This document shows, in pieces, positions 15,699 to 24,209 of a DNA stretch of 24,751 bases (position 1 is the first letter of the stretch; the number at the start of each line of letters is the position of its first letter). The stretch lies in assembly GCA_003524565.1 (NCBI GenBank), contig DQGU01000164.1:2497-27247 (forward strand), written 5' to 3'. The position numbers and the translations under genes were made by a program. Source of the stretch: Rhodospirillaceae bacterium (GTDB lineage Bacteria > Pseudomonadota > Alphaproteobacteria > Micavibrionales > UBA2020). The notes below the pieces were generated by a model that made no database searches, had not been told where the DNA came from, and was given only the letters and a program-made list of their open reading frames with translations.

Positions 15699-17495
15699 AT
15701 GACTCAAGCCACACAAAAACCCGCAAGCGTCACCTCCCTGACCGAGGCGATTGACCAAGGCGCAACCATCAAACAGATAGCGGCTCTTTTGCGCGCAGGC
15801 GCGGCAGTGGATGCGCCGGATGCGCAAGGCCGCCGCCCCGTCGATGCCGCCATCGCGCGCAGCCTGTGGGAAGTTGCCGACGAGCTTATCGCGCGCGGCG
15901 CAGCGCCGCCCGCATACGATGGCGACCCGAACGGCCCGCCGCAGCTAAGTTTCTGTCCGCCGGAATACGCAGGTGAGACCGCGCTGACTTACATGCTGAA
16001 ACGCGCGACCTCTTTTTCCTATGTCTATAACGTGATTGCAAATGGCGCGGACGTAAACCTGAAAAACCAGAAAGGCGAAACGCCGCTTTTGGCGGTTGTC
16101 AACCGCGGCTGGCCTTACGCTGCCGTCGAACTTGCCAAACGTGGCGCGTGGATAGACCCAGAAAACCCCGACCACGACGAAGTCATCGACAAAAAAACCG
16201 GCAGCACGCGGCTGCTCTGCGCCATCCTGCAAGGAAAAGACGCGGCAGCTGTCGAACAGATGCTCAACCAAGGCGCAAATCCCAATAAAACAGACTTCAA
16301 CGGCCTCTCGCCGCTGGCGGCCGCACGGGCGCTAAAATGGGATTACGTCGAAAACCTGCTGCTTGACCACGGCGCAAAACCGCAAAGCGGCACTTTGCCG
16401 AACCCTGACGTTTATGTCGGGAAAGACAAAGACCTGCCGCTGCTGGTGTACGCGGCCAGCTATCAAGGAACGCATGCCAATTATATCCTGAGCCTCCTGG
16501 AGCAGGGCGCGGACACCGAGATGACCGACAAAGAAGGCCGCACCGCCGCACATTGGGCAGCCATATTCAATAACGTCTGGCTTATCGGCCACCTTGCCGC
16601 GCACGATGCCGATATGAACAAGCCCTATGCGGAGGGCAGCCTGCGTCCCCTTCATTTCGCCTGCATGAATGGCGCTTATGAAGCCGTGAATGCGCTGATG
16701 GACTACGCCGCATGTGAGCACATCAACGAAAAGGTCGGCCCGCAAAAAGAAACGGCGCTGCATTTGGCCGCCGGGCGTAAAGGCGCGGCGGATACAGTGC
16801 GCTTGCTGATTGAGCTGGGCGCGGACGTGAACGCGACCGATGCGCGCGGCAGGACGCCGCTTGCCCGCGCAATAGACGCGCGCGACATTGATACCGTTCG
16901 CGTTTTGATACGCAGCGGCGCGGACGTGCCGAAAATGCCGTGCGAAACGGACAGAAACCCGCCGCTGTTCGAGCTTGTCAATTCGCACAGCCCCGAAAAT
17001 CTTGATATCGCGGATGCGCTTATCGCCCGCGGCGCGGATGTGAATGCCAAAGCGCCCCGCAGTTTCGGCGGCCCGCAGGCGGGCGACACACTGATATATT
17101 TTTCCATCAGCTACCGCGCAAACGAGCTAGCAAAAATACTGCTGGATGCCGGCGCAGACCCGCACGGCACCAGCCATTCGGGCGAAAGCGCTGCGCATTA
17201 TTGCCTGAACCTGCGCGAAAAACGCGGCCTTGAAATTCTGCTCGCCCACGGTTTTGACCCGCAGCGGCGCTTTGCCTTTACCAAAAAATGGACAGGCAGT
17301 GACGGCACGCGCATCGAGGAGCATAACACCTCCGCCCTTGAATGCGCCCGCGCGCTGAGCGAAAAATTCGGTGCGGATTCCGAATACGGCGCCATGCTGA
17401 AAACGATTGAAAACCACATCGCCGCCGCGCAAACACCCGCCCCCGCGCCTGCCGCCGCAGCAAAGCGTGTAAAAGGCCCAAAGCCGCAGGTTTGA
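15699..17495 (+). CDS. Ankyrin-repeat protein
   Basis: A 598-residue protein built almost entirely of ankyrin repeats, about eleven by eye. Recurrent elements are G(A)DVN, G(R/E)TPL, and L(L)xxGA. The best copies lie around residues 60-100, 130-165, 255-300, 350-410 and 445-510. There is no signal peptide or membrane span, and the C-terminal 30 residues are Ala/Pro-rich and basic. I chose ATG 15699; GTG 15666 is in frame but lies inside the palindrome, and its Shine-Dalgarno is no better. Ankyrin proteins bind other proteins, so a scaffold, inhibitor or secreted effector are all possible; no enzymatic domain is visible. It stands alone between signalling and sulfate-activation genes. Confidence 0.88.
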   Translation: MTQATQKPASVTSLTEAIDQGATIKQIAALLRAGAAVDAPDAQGRRPVDAAIARSLWEVADELIARGAAPPAYDGDPNGPPQLSFCPPEYAGETALTYMLKRATSFSYVYNVIANGADVNLKNQKGETPLLAVVNRGWPYAAVELAKRGAWIDPENPDHDEVIDKKTGSTRLLCAILQGKDAAAVEQMLNQGANPNKTDFNGLSPLAAARALKWDYVENLLLDHGAKPQSGTLPNPDVYVGKDKDLPLLVYAASYQGTHANYILSLLEQGADTEMTDKEGRTAAHWAAIFNNVWLIGHLAAHDADMNKPYAEGSLRPLHFACMNGAYEAVNALMDYAACEHINEKVGPQKETALHLAAGRKGAADTVRLLIELGADVNATDARGRTPLARAIDARDIDTVRVLIRSGADVPKMPCETDRNPPLFELVNSHSPENLDIADALIARGADVNAKAPRSFGGPQAGDTLIYFSISYRANELAKILLDAGADPHGTSHSGESAAHYCLNLREKRGLEILLAHGFDPQRRFAFTKKWTGSDGTRIEEHNTSALECARALSEKFGADSEYGAMLKTIENHIAAAQTPAPAPAAAAKRVKGPKPQV

Positions 17496-17508
17496 GCCCC
17501 CGAAACCC

Positions 17509-17546
17509 ATGGCGCAAGCCGCGCGCTTGGGCTAGGATTGCGCCAT
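17509..17546. repeat. Nine-base perfect inverted repeat between ankyrin gene and cysD
   Basis: ATGGCGCAA (17509-17517) and TTGCGCCAT (17538-17546) are perfect inverted copies around a 20-base centre that can itself fold (CAAGC/GCTTG). It starts 14 bases after the ankyrin stop. No T-run follows. It may be a terminator of another class or an operator for cysD; no clear promoter could be placed in this 128-base gap. Confidence 0.4.
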
Positions 17547-17623
17547 AGATTGGCTGCGCCCGCCCGCTTGCGTTCTGTAAATGACCCTGCCGCCGCGCCG
17601 CCGCACAGACGGAGTTTCCGCAG

Positions 17624-18421
17624 ATGAGCGATTACCTCGACGACCTTGAATCCCGCAGCATCTATATCCTGCGCGAAGCCTATAACCGCATCAAACCGCT
17701 CGGCATGCTGTGGTCGATTGGCAAGGATTCAACCGCGCTGCTTTGGCTCATCCGCAAGGCCTTTTTCGGCCGCGTGCCGTTTCCGATGATACAGCTGGAT
17801 ACCGAAATGGAACTGCCGGAAGTTTATGAATTCCGCGACCGCATCGTCAAGGAATGGGGCTTCGAGATGAAAATCGAGATGTGCCCGCCCGAAGCAGACA
17901 TGGACCAGACCCTGCCCCCCGCCACCCGCGCCGCTGCACGCAAGACCGAAGGCCTGAAAAACCTGATGGCGCGCGACAAATACAAGGGCATGATTGTCGG
18001 CATCCGCCGTGACGAACAAAGCATGCGCGCCAAAGAGCGCGTGTTCAGCCCCCGCTCCTTCGACGGCACATGGGATTACAAAGACCAGCCCGCGGAATTC
18101 TGGGACCAGTATAAAACCGACTTCCCCGAAGGCACACATGTGCGCATCCACCCCATTTTGCACTGGCGCGAAATCGACATCTGGCGCTATACCTTGCGCG
18201 AAAATATTCCGATTGTGCCGCTGTATCTAGCGCAGAACGGCATGCGTTACCGCTCGCTGGGTGAAAAGAACATCACCAAACCCATTCAGAGCAACGCCGC
18301 CAGCATCGAAGAAATCATCGCCGAGCTGGAAACCACCAAAACATCCGAACGCGCAGGGCGTACCATGGACAGCGAAACCGAAGACAGCTTCGAGCGCCTG
18401 CGCCGCAGCGGTTATATGTGA
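17624..18421 (+). CDS. cysD: Sulfate adenylyltransferase subunit 2 (CysD)
   Basis: CysD catalyses formation of adenosine phosphosulfate from ATP and sulfate, with the CysN GTPase as partner. The 265-residue protein has the PP-loop SIGKDST (residues 31-37), the QLDTEMELPE region, GIRRDEQ, and the characteristic C-terminus GRTMDSETEDSFERLRRSGYM-like block that ends the family. It is shorter than E. coli CysD (about 300). GGAG lies about 9 bases before ATG 17624. cysNC follows after 17 bases, so the pair is an operon. Sulfate reduction genes (cysH, cysI) are absent here, so whether APS/PAPS feeds cysteine synthesis or sulfation is open. Confidence 0.93.
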   Translation: MSDYLDDLESRSIYILREAYNRIKPLGMLWSIGKDSTALLWLIRKAFFGRVPFPMIQLDTEMELPEVYEFRDRIVKEWGFEMKIEMCPPEADMDQTLPPATRAAARKTEGLKNLMARDKYKGMIVGIRRDEQSMRAKERVFSPRSFDGTWDYKDQPAEFWDQYKTDFPEGTHVRIHPILHWREIDIWRYTLRENIPIVPLYLAQNGMRYRSLGEKNITKPIQSNAASIEEIIAELETTKTSERAGRTMDSETEDSFERLRRSGYM

Positions 18422-18438
18422 TACGGGGATATTAAGAT

Positions 18439-20361
18439 ATGACGCACAGTTCTTCCGCCGCCGCGTTCCGCGATGCAGACACCAGCCGCAAGCTGGGCGT
18501 GGTTATCGTCGGGCATGTGGACCATGGTAAATCGACGCTTATCGGCCGCCTGCTGTATGACACCGGCAGTTTCATGGAAGGCAAATACGAAGAGCTGAAA
18601 GCCGTTTGCGAACGCCGCGGCGTGCCGTTTGAATGGTCTTTCCTGCTTGACGCTTTTCAGGCGGAACGCGACCAGGCCATCACCATCGACACCACGCAAA
18701 TCTGGTTCAAAACGCGCAAGCGTAATTGCATGATTATCGACGCGCCCGGCCACCGCGAATTTTTGAAAAACATGATTTCCGGCGCGGCCTTCGCCGATGC
18801 CGCCATTCTGGTTGTGGATGCGAAAGAAGGCGTGCGCGAACAAACCCGCCGTCATGCTTATCTTTTGCACCTGCTCGGGCTTAAGCAAATCGTCGTCGTG
18901 GTCAATAAAATGGACGCCGCCGACTATACGGAGGCACGCTTTAGCGAGGTCAGCGGCGAGATTACAGCCTACCTCGCCGGCATCGGCCTCGCCCCGCGCC
19001 AGATTATCCCCATCGCCGCGCGGCATGGCGAAAACATCGCGCAAGGTTCTGCCAACATGCCTTGGTACAAAGGCCCCATTCTTATCGACATGCTGGACAC
19101 GATGGAGCCCGTCCTGCCCGCACCCGAGCGCCCGCTGCGCTTCCCCGTGCAGGACGTTTACCGTTTTGACGAAACCCGCATCATCGCAGGCCGCATTGAA
19201 TCGGGCAGCCTGCGCACGGGCGATAAACTTCTGTTTTCCCCCTCCGGCCGCAGCGCCCATGTCGTTTCCATCGAAAAATGGAGCGTACCGGCCGCCCCCA
19301 TGGAGGCACAAGCAGGCGAGTCCATCGGCATCACCCTCGACCAGCCGATTTTCGTGGCGCGCGGCGATGTCGCCAGCCACGCGGAAAAAGCGCCCGTTCT
19401 GGCCAACCGTTTCCGCGTCAGCCTTTTCTGGCTTGGCAAAAAGCCGCTGCAGGCCGGCAAGGTCTATAAGATGAAGCTATCGACCTACGAAGCCGTCGTC
19501 ACGGTGGAGAGCATCGAGCGCGTTATCAGCACCGAAGACCTTTCAAGCGCGGACAAGCCCGAAGTCGCCATCAACGAAATGGCGGAAGTCACCTTCCGCA
19601 GCCGCGAGATTATCGCGCTCGATGCGCACGGGGACAACCCGCTGATGGGGCGCGCCGTTTTGGTTGAAAACCACGATGTTGTCGGCGGCGGGATTATTTC
19701 CGGTGACGGTCTTGAAGACCTGCGCGTGACGCTTACGCAGTCGCAAGCCAATCTTTTTGCCGTTGACCACCTGCTGCCGCGCGAAAGCCGCGCGGTGCGC
19801 AATGGCCATCACGGCGCCGTTATCTGGCTGACCGGCCTTTCGGGGGCGGGAAAATCCACGCTGGCCATGCGCGTTGAACATGCGCTGTTCAACCGCGGTT
19901 TCCAGACCTACGTTCTTGATGGCGACAACGTGCGCCGCGGTCTCAACAACGACCTCGGCTTCAGCCCCGAAGACCGCGCGGAAAATATCCGGCGCGTGGG
20001 CGAAGTGGCCGCACTGATGGCCGACGCAGGGCTTGTCTGCATCACCGCGTTTATCTCTCCCTACTGCGCCGACAGACTGAAGGCGCGCGCGGCAGCGGGC
20101 GATGATTTTCACGAAATCTACGTCAAGGCCGATGTCGCCACCTGCGAGGGGCGCGACCCCAAAGGGCTTTACAAAAAAGCCCGCGCCGGAGAAATCCATG
20201 AATTTACAGGCATTTCTGCACCGTACGAAGCCCCCGATGCGCCGGAGCTTGTCGTCGATACGCAGGCACATAGTATCGACGCTTGCGTCGAAATGGTGCT
20301 AGAATATATAGAAGACGCCACAGCGCGCCGTGACCAGAAGAAACGCGCCGTGCAGGCCTAA
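18439..20361 (+). CDS. cysNC: Bifunctional sulfate adenylyltransferase GTPase / APS kinase (CysN-CysC fusion)
   Basis: A 640-residue fusion. The N-terminal GTPase has P-loop GHVDHGKST (25-33), a G3 motif DAPGH, and G4 NKMD. It drives APS synthesis with CysD. The C-terminal APS kinase has P-loop GLSGAGKST (466-474), the DGDNVR substrate motif and an FISPY segment carrying the serine region, and makes PAPS. Length and order match CysNC/NodQ proteins. Two positions deviate from E. coli CysN: AERDQAITID has Ala where Gly is usual, and DAPGH replaces DTPGH. The second is common in a divergent CysN group. Both activities should be present. Confidence 0.94.
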   Translation: MTHSSSAAAFRDADTSRKLGVVIVGHVDHGKSTLIGRLLYDTGSFMEGKYEELKAVCERRGVPFEWSFLLDAFQAERDQAITIDTTQIWFKTRKRNCMIIDAPGHREFLKNMISGAAFADAAILVVDAKEGVREQTRRHAYLLHLLGLKQIVVVVNKMDAADYTEARFSEVSGEITAYLAGIGLAPRQIIPIAARHGENIAQGSANMPWYKGPILIDMLDTMEPVLPAPERPLRFPVQDVYRFDETRIIAGRIESGSLRTGDKLLFSPSGRSAHVVSIEKWSVPAAPMEAQAGESIGITLDQPIFVARGDVASHAEKAPVLANRFRVSLFWLGKKPLQAGKVYKMKLSTYEAVVTVESIERVISTEDLSSADKPEVAINEMAEVTFRSREIIALDAHGDNPLMGRAVLVENHDVVGGGIISGDGLEDLRVTLTQSQANLFAVDHLLPRESRAVRNGHHGAVIWLTGLSGAGKSTLAMRVEHALFNRGFQTYVLDGDNVRRGLNNDLGFSPEDRAENIRRVGEVAALMADAGLVCITAFISPYCADRLKARAAAGDDFHEIYVKADVATCEGRDPKGLYKKARAGEIHEFTGISAPYEAPDAPELVVDTQAHSIDACVEMVLEYIEDATARRDQKKRAVQA

Positions 20362-20391
20362 AACCTGCCCGCACCTGATGGGAGGAAAAAC

Positions 20392-20799
20392 ATGAGGACT
20401 GTGATGAAAAACTTTGCGACCGGCATATCTGACGCTCTTAATCTTCTCATCGTCGAGGATGAATTCGTCGATATCGAAATGACTCGCAAAAAGCTTGCCC
20501 GCTGCGCGCCGCAGGCGACGCTGGATGTCGCAAAAACAACCGCGCAAGCCGTCGAAAAAATGCGCAGCAAGCGCTATCACTGCGTCTTACTCGACCTGAA
20601 CCTGCCGGATTCTGTCGGCCCCAGTTCCATTGCCGATATTCGCAAAATAGACAAAAGCACGCCGATTATCGTCCTGACGGGCTTTGCATCGCCCATCACT
20701 GTAGAAGAGGCGCTAAAAGCCGGCGCGCAAAAGGTTCTCTCCAAGGGAGACCTTAACGACATGACACTGGGCGATGCGCTTGCTGCGGCCTGTAAATAA
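20392..20799 (+). CDS. Stand-alone receiver protein
   Basis: A 135-residue single-domain response regulator. It has the acidic pocket E22-D23, phosphoacceptor D68 in LLDLNLPD, T96, and K118. The usual Lys-Pro is Lys-Gly here (LSKGD), which occurs in some output-less receivers. GGAGG (20381-20385) lies six bases before ATG 20392. It starts 30 bases after cysNC, so it may be co-transcribed, though no function links them. It converges on a second receiver gene eight bases away, which belongs to the histidine kinase unit. Its kinase partner is unknown; the neighbouring CHASE kinase is a reasonable candidate. Confidence 0.9.
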   Translation: MRTVMKNFATGISDALNLLIVEDEFVDIEMTRKKLARCAPQATLDVAKTTAQAVEKMRSKRYHCVLLDLNLPDSVGPSSIADIRKIDKSTPIIVLTGFASPITVEEALKAGAQKVLSKGDLNDMTLGDALAAACK

Positions 20800-20807
20800 A
20801 GCGCAGC

Positions 20808-21263
20808 CTAGTTCTTTCCATCCTGCTGTAGCGTGACGGAGCGGAACCAGAAGTTTTCAATCGCCGCCATCAGGCGCATGACGCCCGAAAAATCATTGGC
20901 TTTGGTGACAAAAGCATTGGCATGGTTTTCGTAGCAGCGCACGATATCCTTGTCGGCGTTGGAGCCTGACAGCATAATCACAGGAATGGCGCGCAAATCC
21001 GGATTGGCCTTTATTTCTGCCAGCACTTCGTGCCCATTTTTACGCGGCATATTGATATCGAGCAAAATGATATCAGGACGCGGTGCAGACGTGTAATCGC
21101 CTTCACGCGCAAGAAAATCCATAACCGCCTGCCCGTCCGGCACGATATGCAGGGATGTCTTGCAGCTCATACGGTTGACCGCCTCCTGAACAAAAAAGGC
21201 GTCGGTTTTTTCATCTTCCGCAATCAAGATGGTAAAAGGCTCGCGGTTAGACTTTGGTTGCAT
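20808..21263 (-). CDS. Response regulator, Rcp1-like
   Basis: A 151-residue receiver with E16-D17, phosphoacceptor D69 in LLDINMPRKNG, S99 and K121. The expanded segment between strands and the DINMPRKNG motif match the Rcp1 type, which usually partners sensor kinases of the PAS/GAF or phytochrome kind. There is no output domain. The start is ATG 21263, with GGAG (21270-21273) six bases upstream; a TTG at 21278 is in frame but unlikely. The first 17 bases overlap the end of the histidine kinase gene, so the two are translationally coupled and almost certainly a cognate pair. Confidence 0.92.
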   Translation of the reverse strand: MQPKSNREPFTILIAEDEKTDAFFVQEAVNRMSCKTSLHIVPDGQAVMDFLAREGDYTSAPRPDIILLDINMPRKNGHEVLAEIKANPDLRAIPVIMLSGSNADKDIVRCYENHANAFVTKANDFSGVMRLMAAIENFWFRSVTLQQDGKN

Positions 21264-24069
21264 GCGCGTCTCCTTCAAACGTGCTGCGGGTCTCTACATA
21301 GTCGGGCAGCGTAAATACAAAGCGGCTGCCGCCTTGATAGTTTTTATCCAGATATATCTGGCCGCTGTGATAGCGGATAATGCGCTGGCAGATAGCAAGG
21401 CCGATACCTTGCCCTGCGTATGGGCTTTCGTCACCGTGCAGGCGCTGGAACAGCAAAAACACCTTGTCCGCGAAACGCGGGTCGATGCCGATGCCGTTAT
21501 CCGTCACCGTAATATGCCAGTCACTGCCAACGCGTTCCGCGTCCACACGAATACGGGGTGACGTATCCTGCTTTCGGTATTTGATGGCGTTTTCAATGAG
21601 GTTCTGGAATACGCGCAGCAATTCCGCCTCAACACCGCGCACGGTGGGCAAACGGCCGTTTTCCACATCCGCCCCGCTTTCGTTTATCTGCGCCGTCAGG
21701 TTCAGCTTGGCCGCCTCCAGAACACGCTCAAGGTCAACGTCGCGGAATTCGCCCGTATTGCTGCCGATGCGGGCGTAATCCAGCAGGCTTTCAATCATGC
21801 CGCGCATTTTTGCGCTGCTTTCCGTGATAATCCGCAGGAAACGTTTCCCCTCTTCGTCGAACTTTTCGCCGTAGCTTTCCTGCAAAAACTCCGCGCACAT
21901 GCCCATGTGCCGTACCGGTGCCTTCAGGTCGTGCGATACGACATAGGCAAATTCCTCAAGCGCGGTGTTGGAGCGCAAAAGCTCAGAGCGGGCACGTTTT
22001 TCTTCCGTCGTCACCTCGGTGAACATGATAAGTCCGCCGATATAGCCATCGCTGTCGCGCCACGGGTGCAGCGCCCAGCGCACCCATTCCGTACGTCCAT
22101 CGGGGCGCACCCAGGCGTCTTCGTCACGCGAAAGGGTCTCGCCGCGCATCACGCGCTGGTGATGGTCGAGCCATTCCGGCATTTCCAGTATTTCGGGGAA
22201 AACGTCATAATGCGAACGCCCGATGATGTCTTTTTCTTTCAACCCGTAATCTTTCAGCCAGCGGTCGCTGGTCATGATATAGCGCATCTGACGGTCGAAC
22301 ATGGCCACCGCCGCCGGGGTATGGCGCACCAGCATGCGCATGCGCGCCTCGCTTGCGATGATTTCGTGCGCTTTGCGGTCAACTTCCTGCTGTACGATTT
22401 CCGCCTTGCGCGACATGACAATCAGGAACATCGCCAGCAGCGATGTAAATGTCATACCGCCAAAAAGCACAACAATAGGCCCGTTGTTGTGCAGCCGGTC
22501 TTCAAGTAAAGGCGTGCTCTGCCACACCACCGTCCATTGCTGCTGCTTGACTTCCAGTACCTTGCGGATGGAAAACATCGATTTTTGCGAATAATCGGCA
22601 TCGCTACGGCTGCTGAAAATCAGATATTTCGGGTCAACCGTATCGCCGTCGTATATATCCAGAAAAATTTCTTCCTGATGGTCCGGCTTATCCAGAAGGT
22701 CTTTCATAAACTTGCGCGCGATGAACGGCGCATATATCCACCCCTTGAAGGCCGCGCGGCGCTGTTCTTCGGTATCCACGACTGCGCCACGTTCGTAAAG
22801 AGGGTGCAAAAGAAGGAAGCCAGGTGTTTTTTGCTCATCCTGCACCAGAAGAATACGCCGCGTCATTGCGGCGCGCCCGCTGTCGCGCGCCAATATTGCG
22901 GCATCGCGGCGGTTTTTTTCAAAGGCAATATTCAGCCCCACCGCTTTCTCGTTTGACTTTTCCGGCTCCAAGAAAGAAATCACGAAAAAATCTTCGGCAT
23001 TTTTATCCGGCTTGATTTCAAAGTCCGGCACACCGCTTTTTCTTTCTTCAGCGACGAAATCATCAAGCTTGTTTTTGTCCACGGGACTTATAAATCCGAT
23101 GCCGTTCATGCCCGGATAGTTTTTTTCTATATCCAGCCATTCGGCATAGCGCCGCCATTCGGCGCGCGAAACGCTTTCGGAACCGGCGAAAAATCCTGCG
23201 CCGCTCAAAAGGCTCTTTTCATAGGAATCGATGCGGTAAACCAGACCTTTTTCAAGCTCGACCGCAAGGCTCATAAAAGAGCTTTTGTTTTTGTCGTAGA
23301 TATTGCTCACCATACCGCGCCACGCGCTGAAGGTAATGACAATCGACACAAAAAGCGCCAGCAAGCCCGTCACGGGCAGCGAATGCAGGATTTTCTGAGT
23401 TTTGGAGCCTTCGGGCCAAAGCGTGCTTGCGATGATAAGCGCAATCGGCATAAACGCCAGAACGCCGAAGCTGTCGCCCATCCACCATGTCAGCCAGCTG
23501 TAAAGCGCCTGATCTTTATTTTGCACACCCACCAGATACAGCGCCGTATTCGCCACCGTTGCCGATACGATGCAGCTGATAGGGGCGGAAATCAGCAAAA
23601 ATCCCAGCGCATCGCGCGGCTGTTCTATCGTCAGCGGGAAGCGGAAAAAACGCGACAGCAAAAAACGGCCAAAGCATGCCTGCAACACAGCCCCCGCCGC
23701 GATAATGGTAATCGCAACGGTTTTCATCGAAAGCAGGGTTTCGATGTCGCCGAAAATACCGCCGATAGCAGCATTAAGCGCAAAGGAGCCGAAAAAAATA
23801 CCCGGCCACAAACGATAGCCATAGAGCAGCATCATAGCGAGCGCGATACCGGACGGCGGCCATATCGCCGTCGCATAACTGGGCGCGGACGAAACCATCA
23901 ACCCCAGCTTGCCCGTCACGGCATAAAGAACAAATAGAACCAAGTTCAAAACCAAAATACGGCCAGCGCTCATCTGGCGCATCGGCACGTTTTCGGACAT
24001 ATCGGCAAAAGTCGAATGCGGCATGACGCCGACCCCCGTTTGGAAAAGGCACGCCCCCCGTGCCCGCAT
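21247..24069 (-). CDS. MASE1-CHASE-PAS sensor histidine kinase
   Basis: A 940-residue hybrid-free sensor kinase. Residues about 35-240 form a MASE1 membrane domain (ATAIWPPSGIALA signature). A periplasmic CHASE domain spans about 265-475 and is closed by a span near 500-525. A PAS domain (about 560-680) follows, then HisKA with phosphorylated H713 in VSHDLKAP, and a HATPase with NLIENAIKYR, DNGIGID and GQGIGLAI. The ligand is unknown; CHASE domains bind small molecules such as cytokinins in plants. ATG 24069 has no Shine-Dalgarno, and an in-frame ATG at 24024 is an alternative, as the MASE1 domain starts later. Output goes most likely to the overlapping Rcp1-like regulator. Confidence 0.92.
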   Translation of the reverse strand: MRARGACLFQTGVGVMPHSTFADMSENVPMRQMSAGRILVLNLVLFVLYAVTGKLGLMVSSAPSYATAIWPPSGIALAMMLLYGYRLWPGIFFGSFALNAAIGGIFGDIETLLSMKTVAITIIAAGAVLQACFGRFLLSRFFRFPLTIEQPRDALGFLLISAPISCIVSATVANTALYLVGVQNKDQALYSWLTWWMGDSFGVLAFMPIALIIASTLWPEGSKTQKILHSLPVTGLLALFVSIVITFSAWRGMVSNIYDKNKSSFMSLAVELEKGLVYRIDSYEKSLLSGAGFFAGSESVSRAEWRRYAEWLDIEKNYPGMNGIGFISPVDKNKLDDFVAEERKSGVPDFEIKPDKNAEDFFVISFLEPEKSNEKAVGLNIAFEKNRRDAAILARDSGRAAMTRRILLVQDEQKTPGFLLLHPLYERGAVVDTEEQRRAAFKGWIYAPFIARKFMKDLLDKPDHQEEIFLDIYDGDTVDPKYLIFSSRSDADYSQKSMFSIRKVLEVKQQQWTVVWQSTPLLEDRLHNNGPIVVLFGGMTFTSLLAMFLIVMSRKAEIVQQEVDRKAHEIIASEARMRMLVRHTPAAVAMFDRQMRYIMTSDRWLKDYGLKEKDIIGRSHYDVFPEILEMPEWLDHHQRVMRGETLSRDEDAWVRPDGRTEWVRWALHPWRDSDGYIGGLIMFTEVTTEEKRARSELLRSNTALEEFAYVVSHDLKAPVRHMGMCAEFLQESYGEKFDEEGKRFLRIITESSAKMRGMIESLLDYARIGSNTGEFRDVDLERVLEAAKLNLTAQINESGADVENGRLPTVRGVEAELLRVFQNLIENAIKYRKQDTSPRIRVDAERVGSDWHITVTDNGIGIDPRFADKVFLLFQRLHGDESPYAGQGIGLAICQRIIRYHSGQIYLDKNYQGGSRFVFTLPDYVETRSTFEGDAHATKV

Positions 24070-24078
24070 GGTCTAGTC

Positions 24079-24087
24079 ACTGTATCA
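24079..24087 (-). promoter_or_regulatory. Extended -10 element before the sensor kinase gene
   Basis: The minus strand reads TGATACAGT, with TACAGT (24079-24084) as the -10. The predicted start near 24072 would lie only three bases from ATG 24069, giving a nearly leaderless message. This agrees with the absence of a Shine-Dalgarno there. If translation starts at 24024, the leader is about 48 bases. Confidence 0.4.
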
Positions 24088-24125
24088 TTCGAAAGTTAAG
24101 GAATAACAAAGGCCTCAGGCAGTTT

Positions 24126-24154
24126 TTGACATTAGAACAAAATGCGTATATAAA
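24126..24154 (+). promoter_or_regulatory. Near-consensus promoter of the Y-family polymerase gene
   Basis: A perfect TTGACA (24126-24131) and TATAAA (24149-24154, five of six) are 17 bases apart. The start is expected near 24161, with a leader of about 50 bases. This is the strongest promoter in the window. Confidence 0.7.
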
Positions 24155-24164
24155 AAGAACATAA
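24134..24164 (+). repeat. Direct repeat flanking the polymerase -10 box
   Basis: AGAACAAAA (24134-24142) and AGAACATAA (24156-24164) differ at one base and are 22 bases apart, two helical turns. They bracket the -10 box, a position suited to a repressor. The GAAC-N18-GAAC spacing differs from the known alphaproteobacterial LexA box (GTTC-N7-GTTC). Confidence 0.4.
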
Positions 24165-24209
24165 AGGGTATAAACCTCTTGTTTCAACGCAAAAGCCGGA
24201 GTTTTTTGC

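Noticed and set aside
24134..24164. Canonical alphaproteobacterial LexA box
   Set aside because: The GAAC words are in direct orientation but 18 bases apart, not 7.
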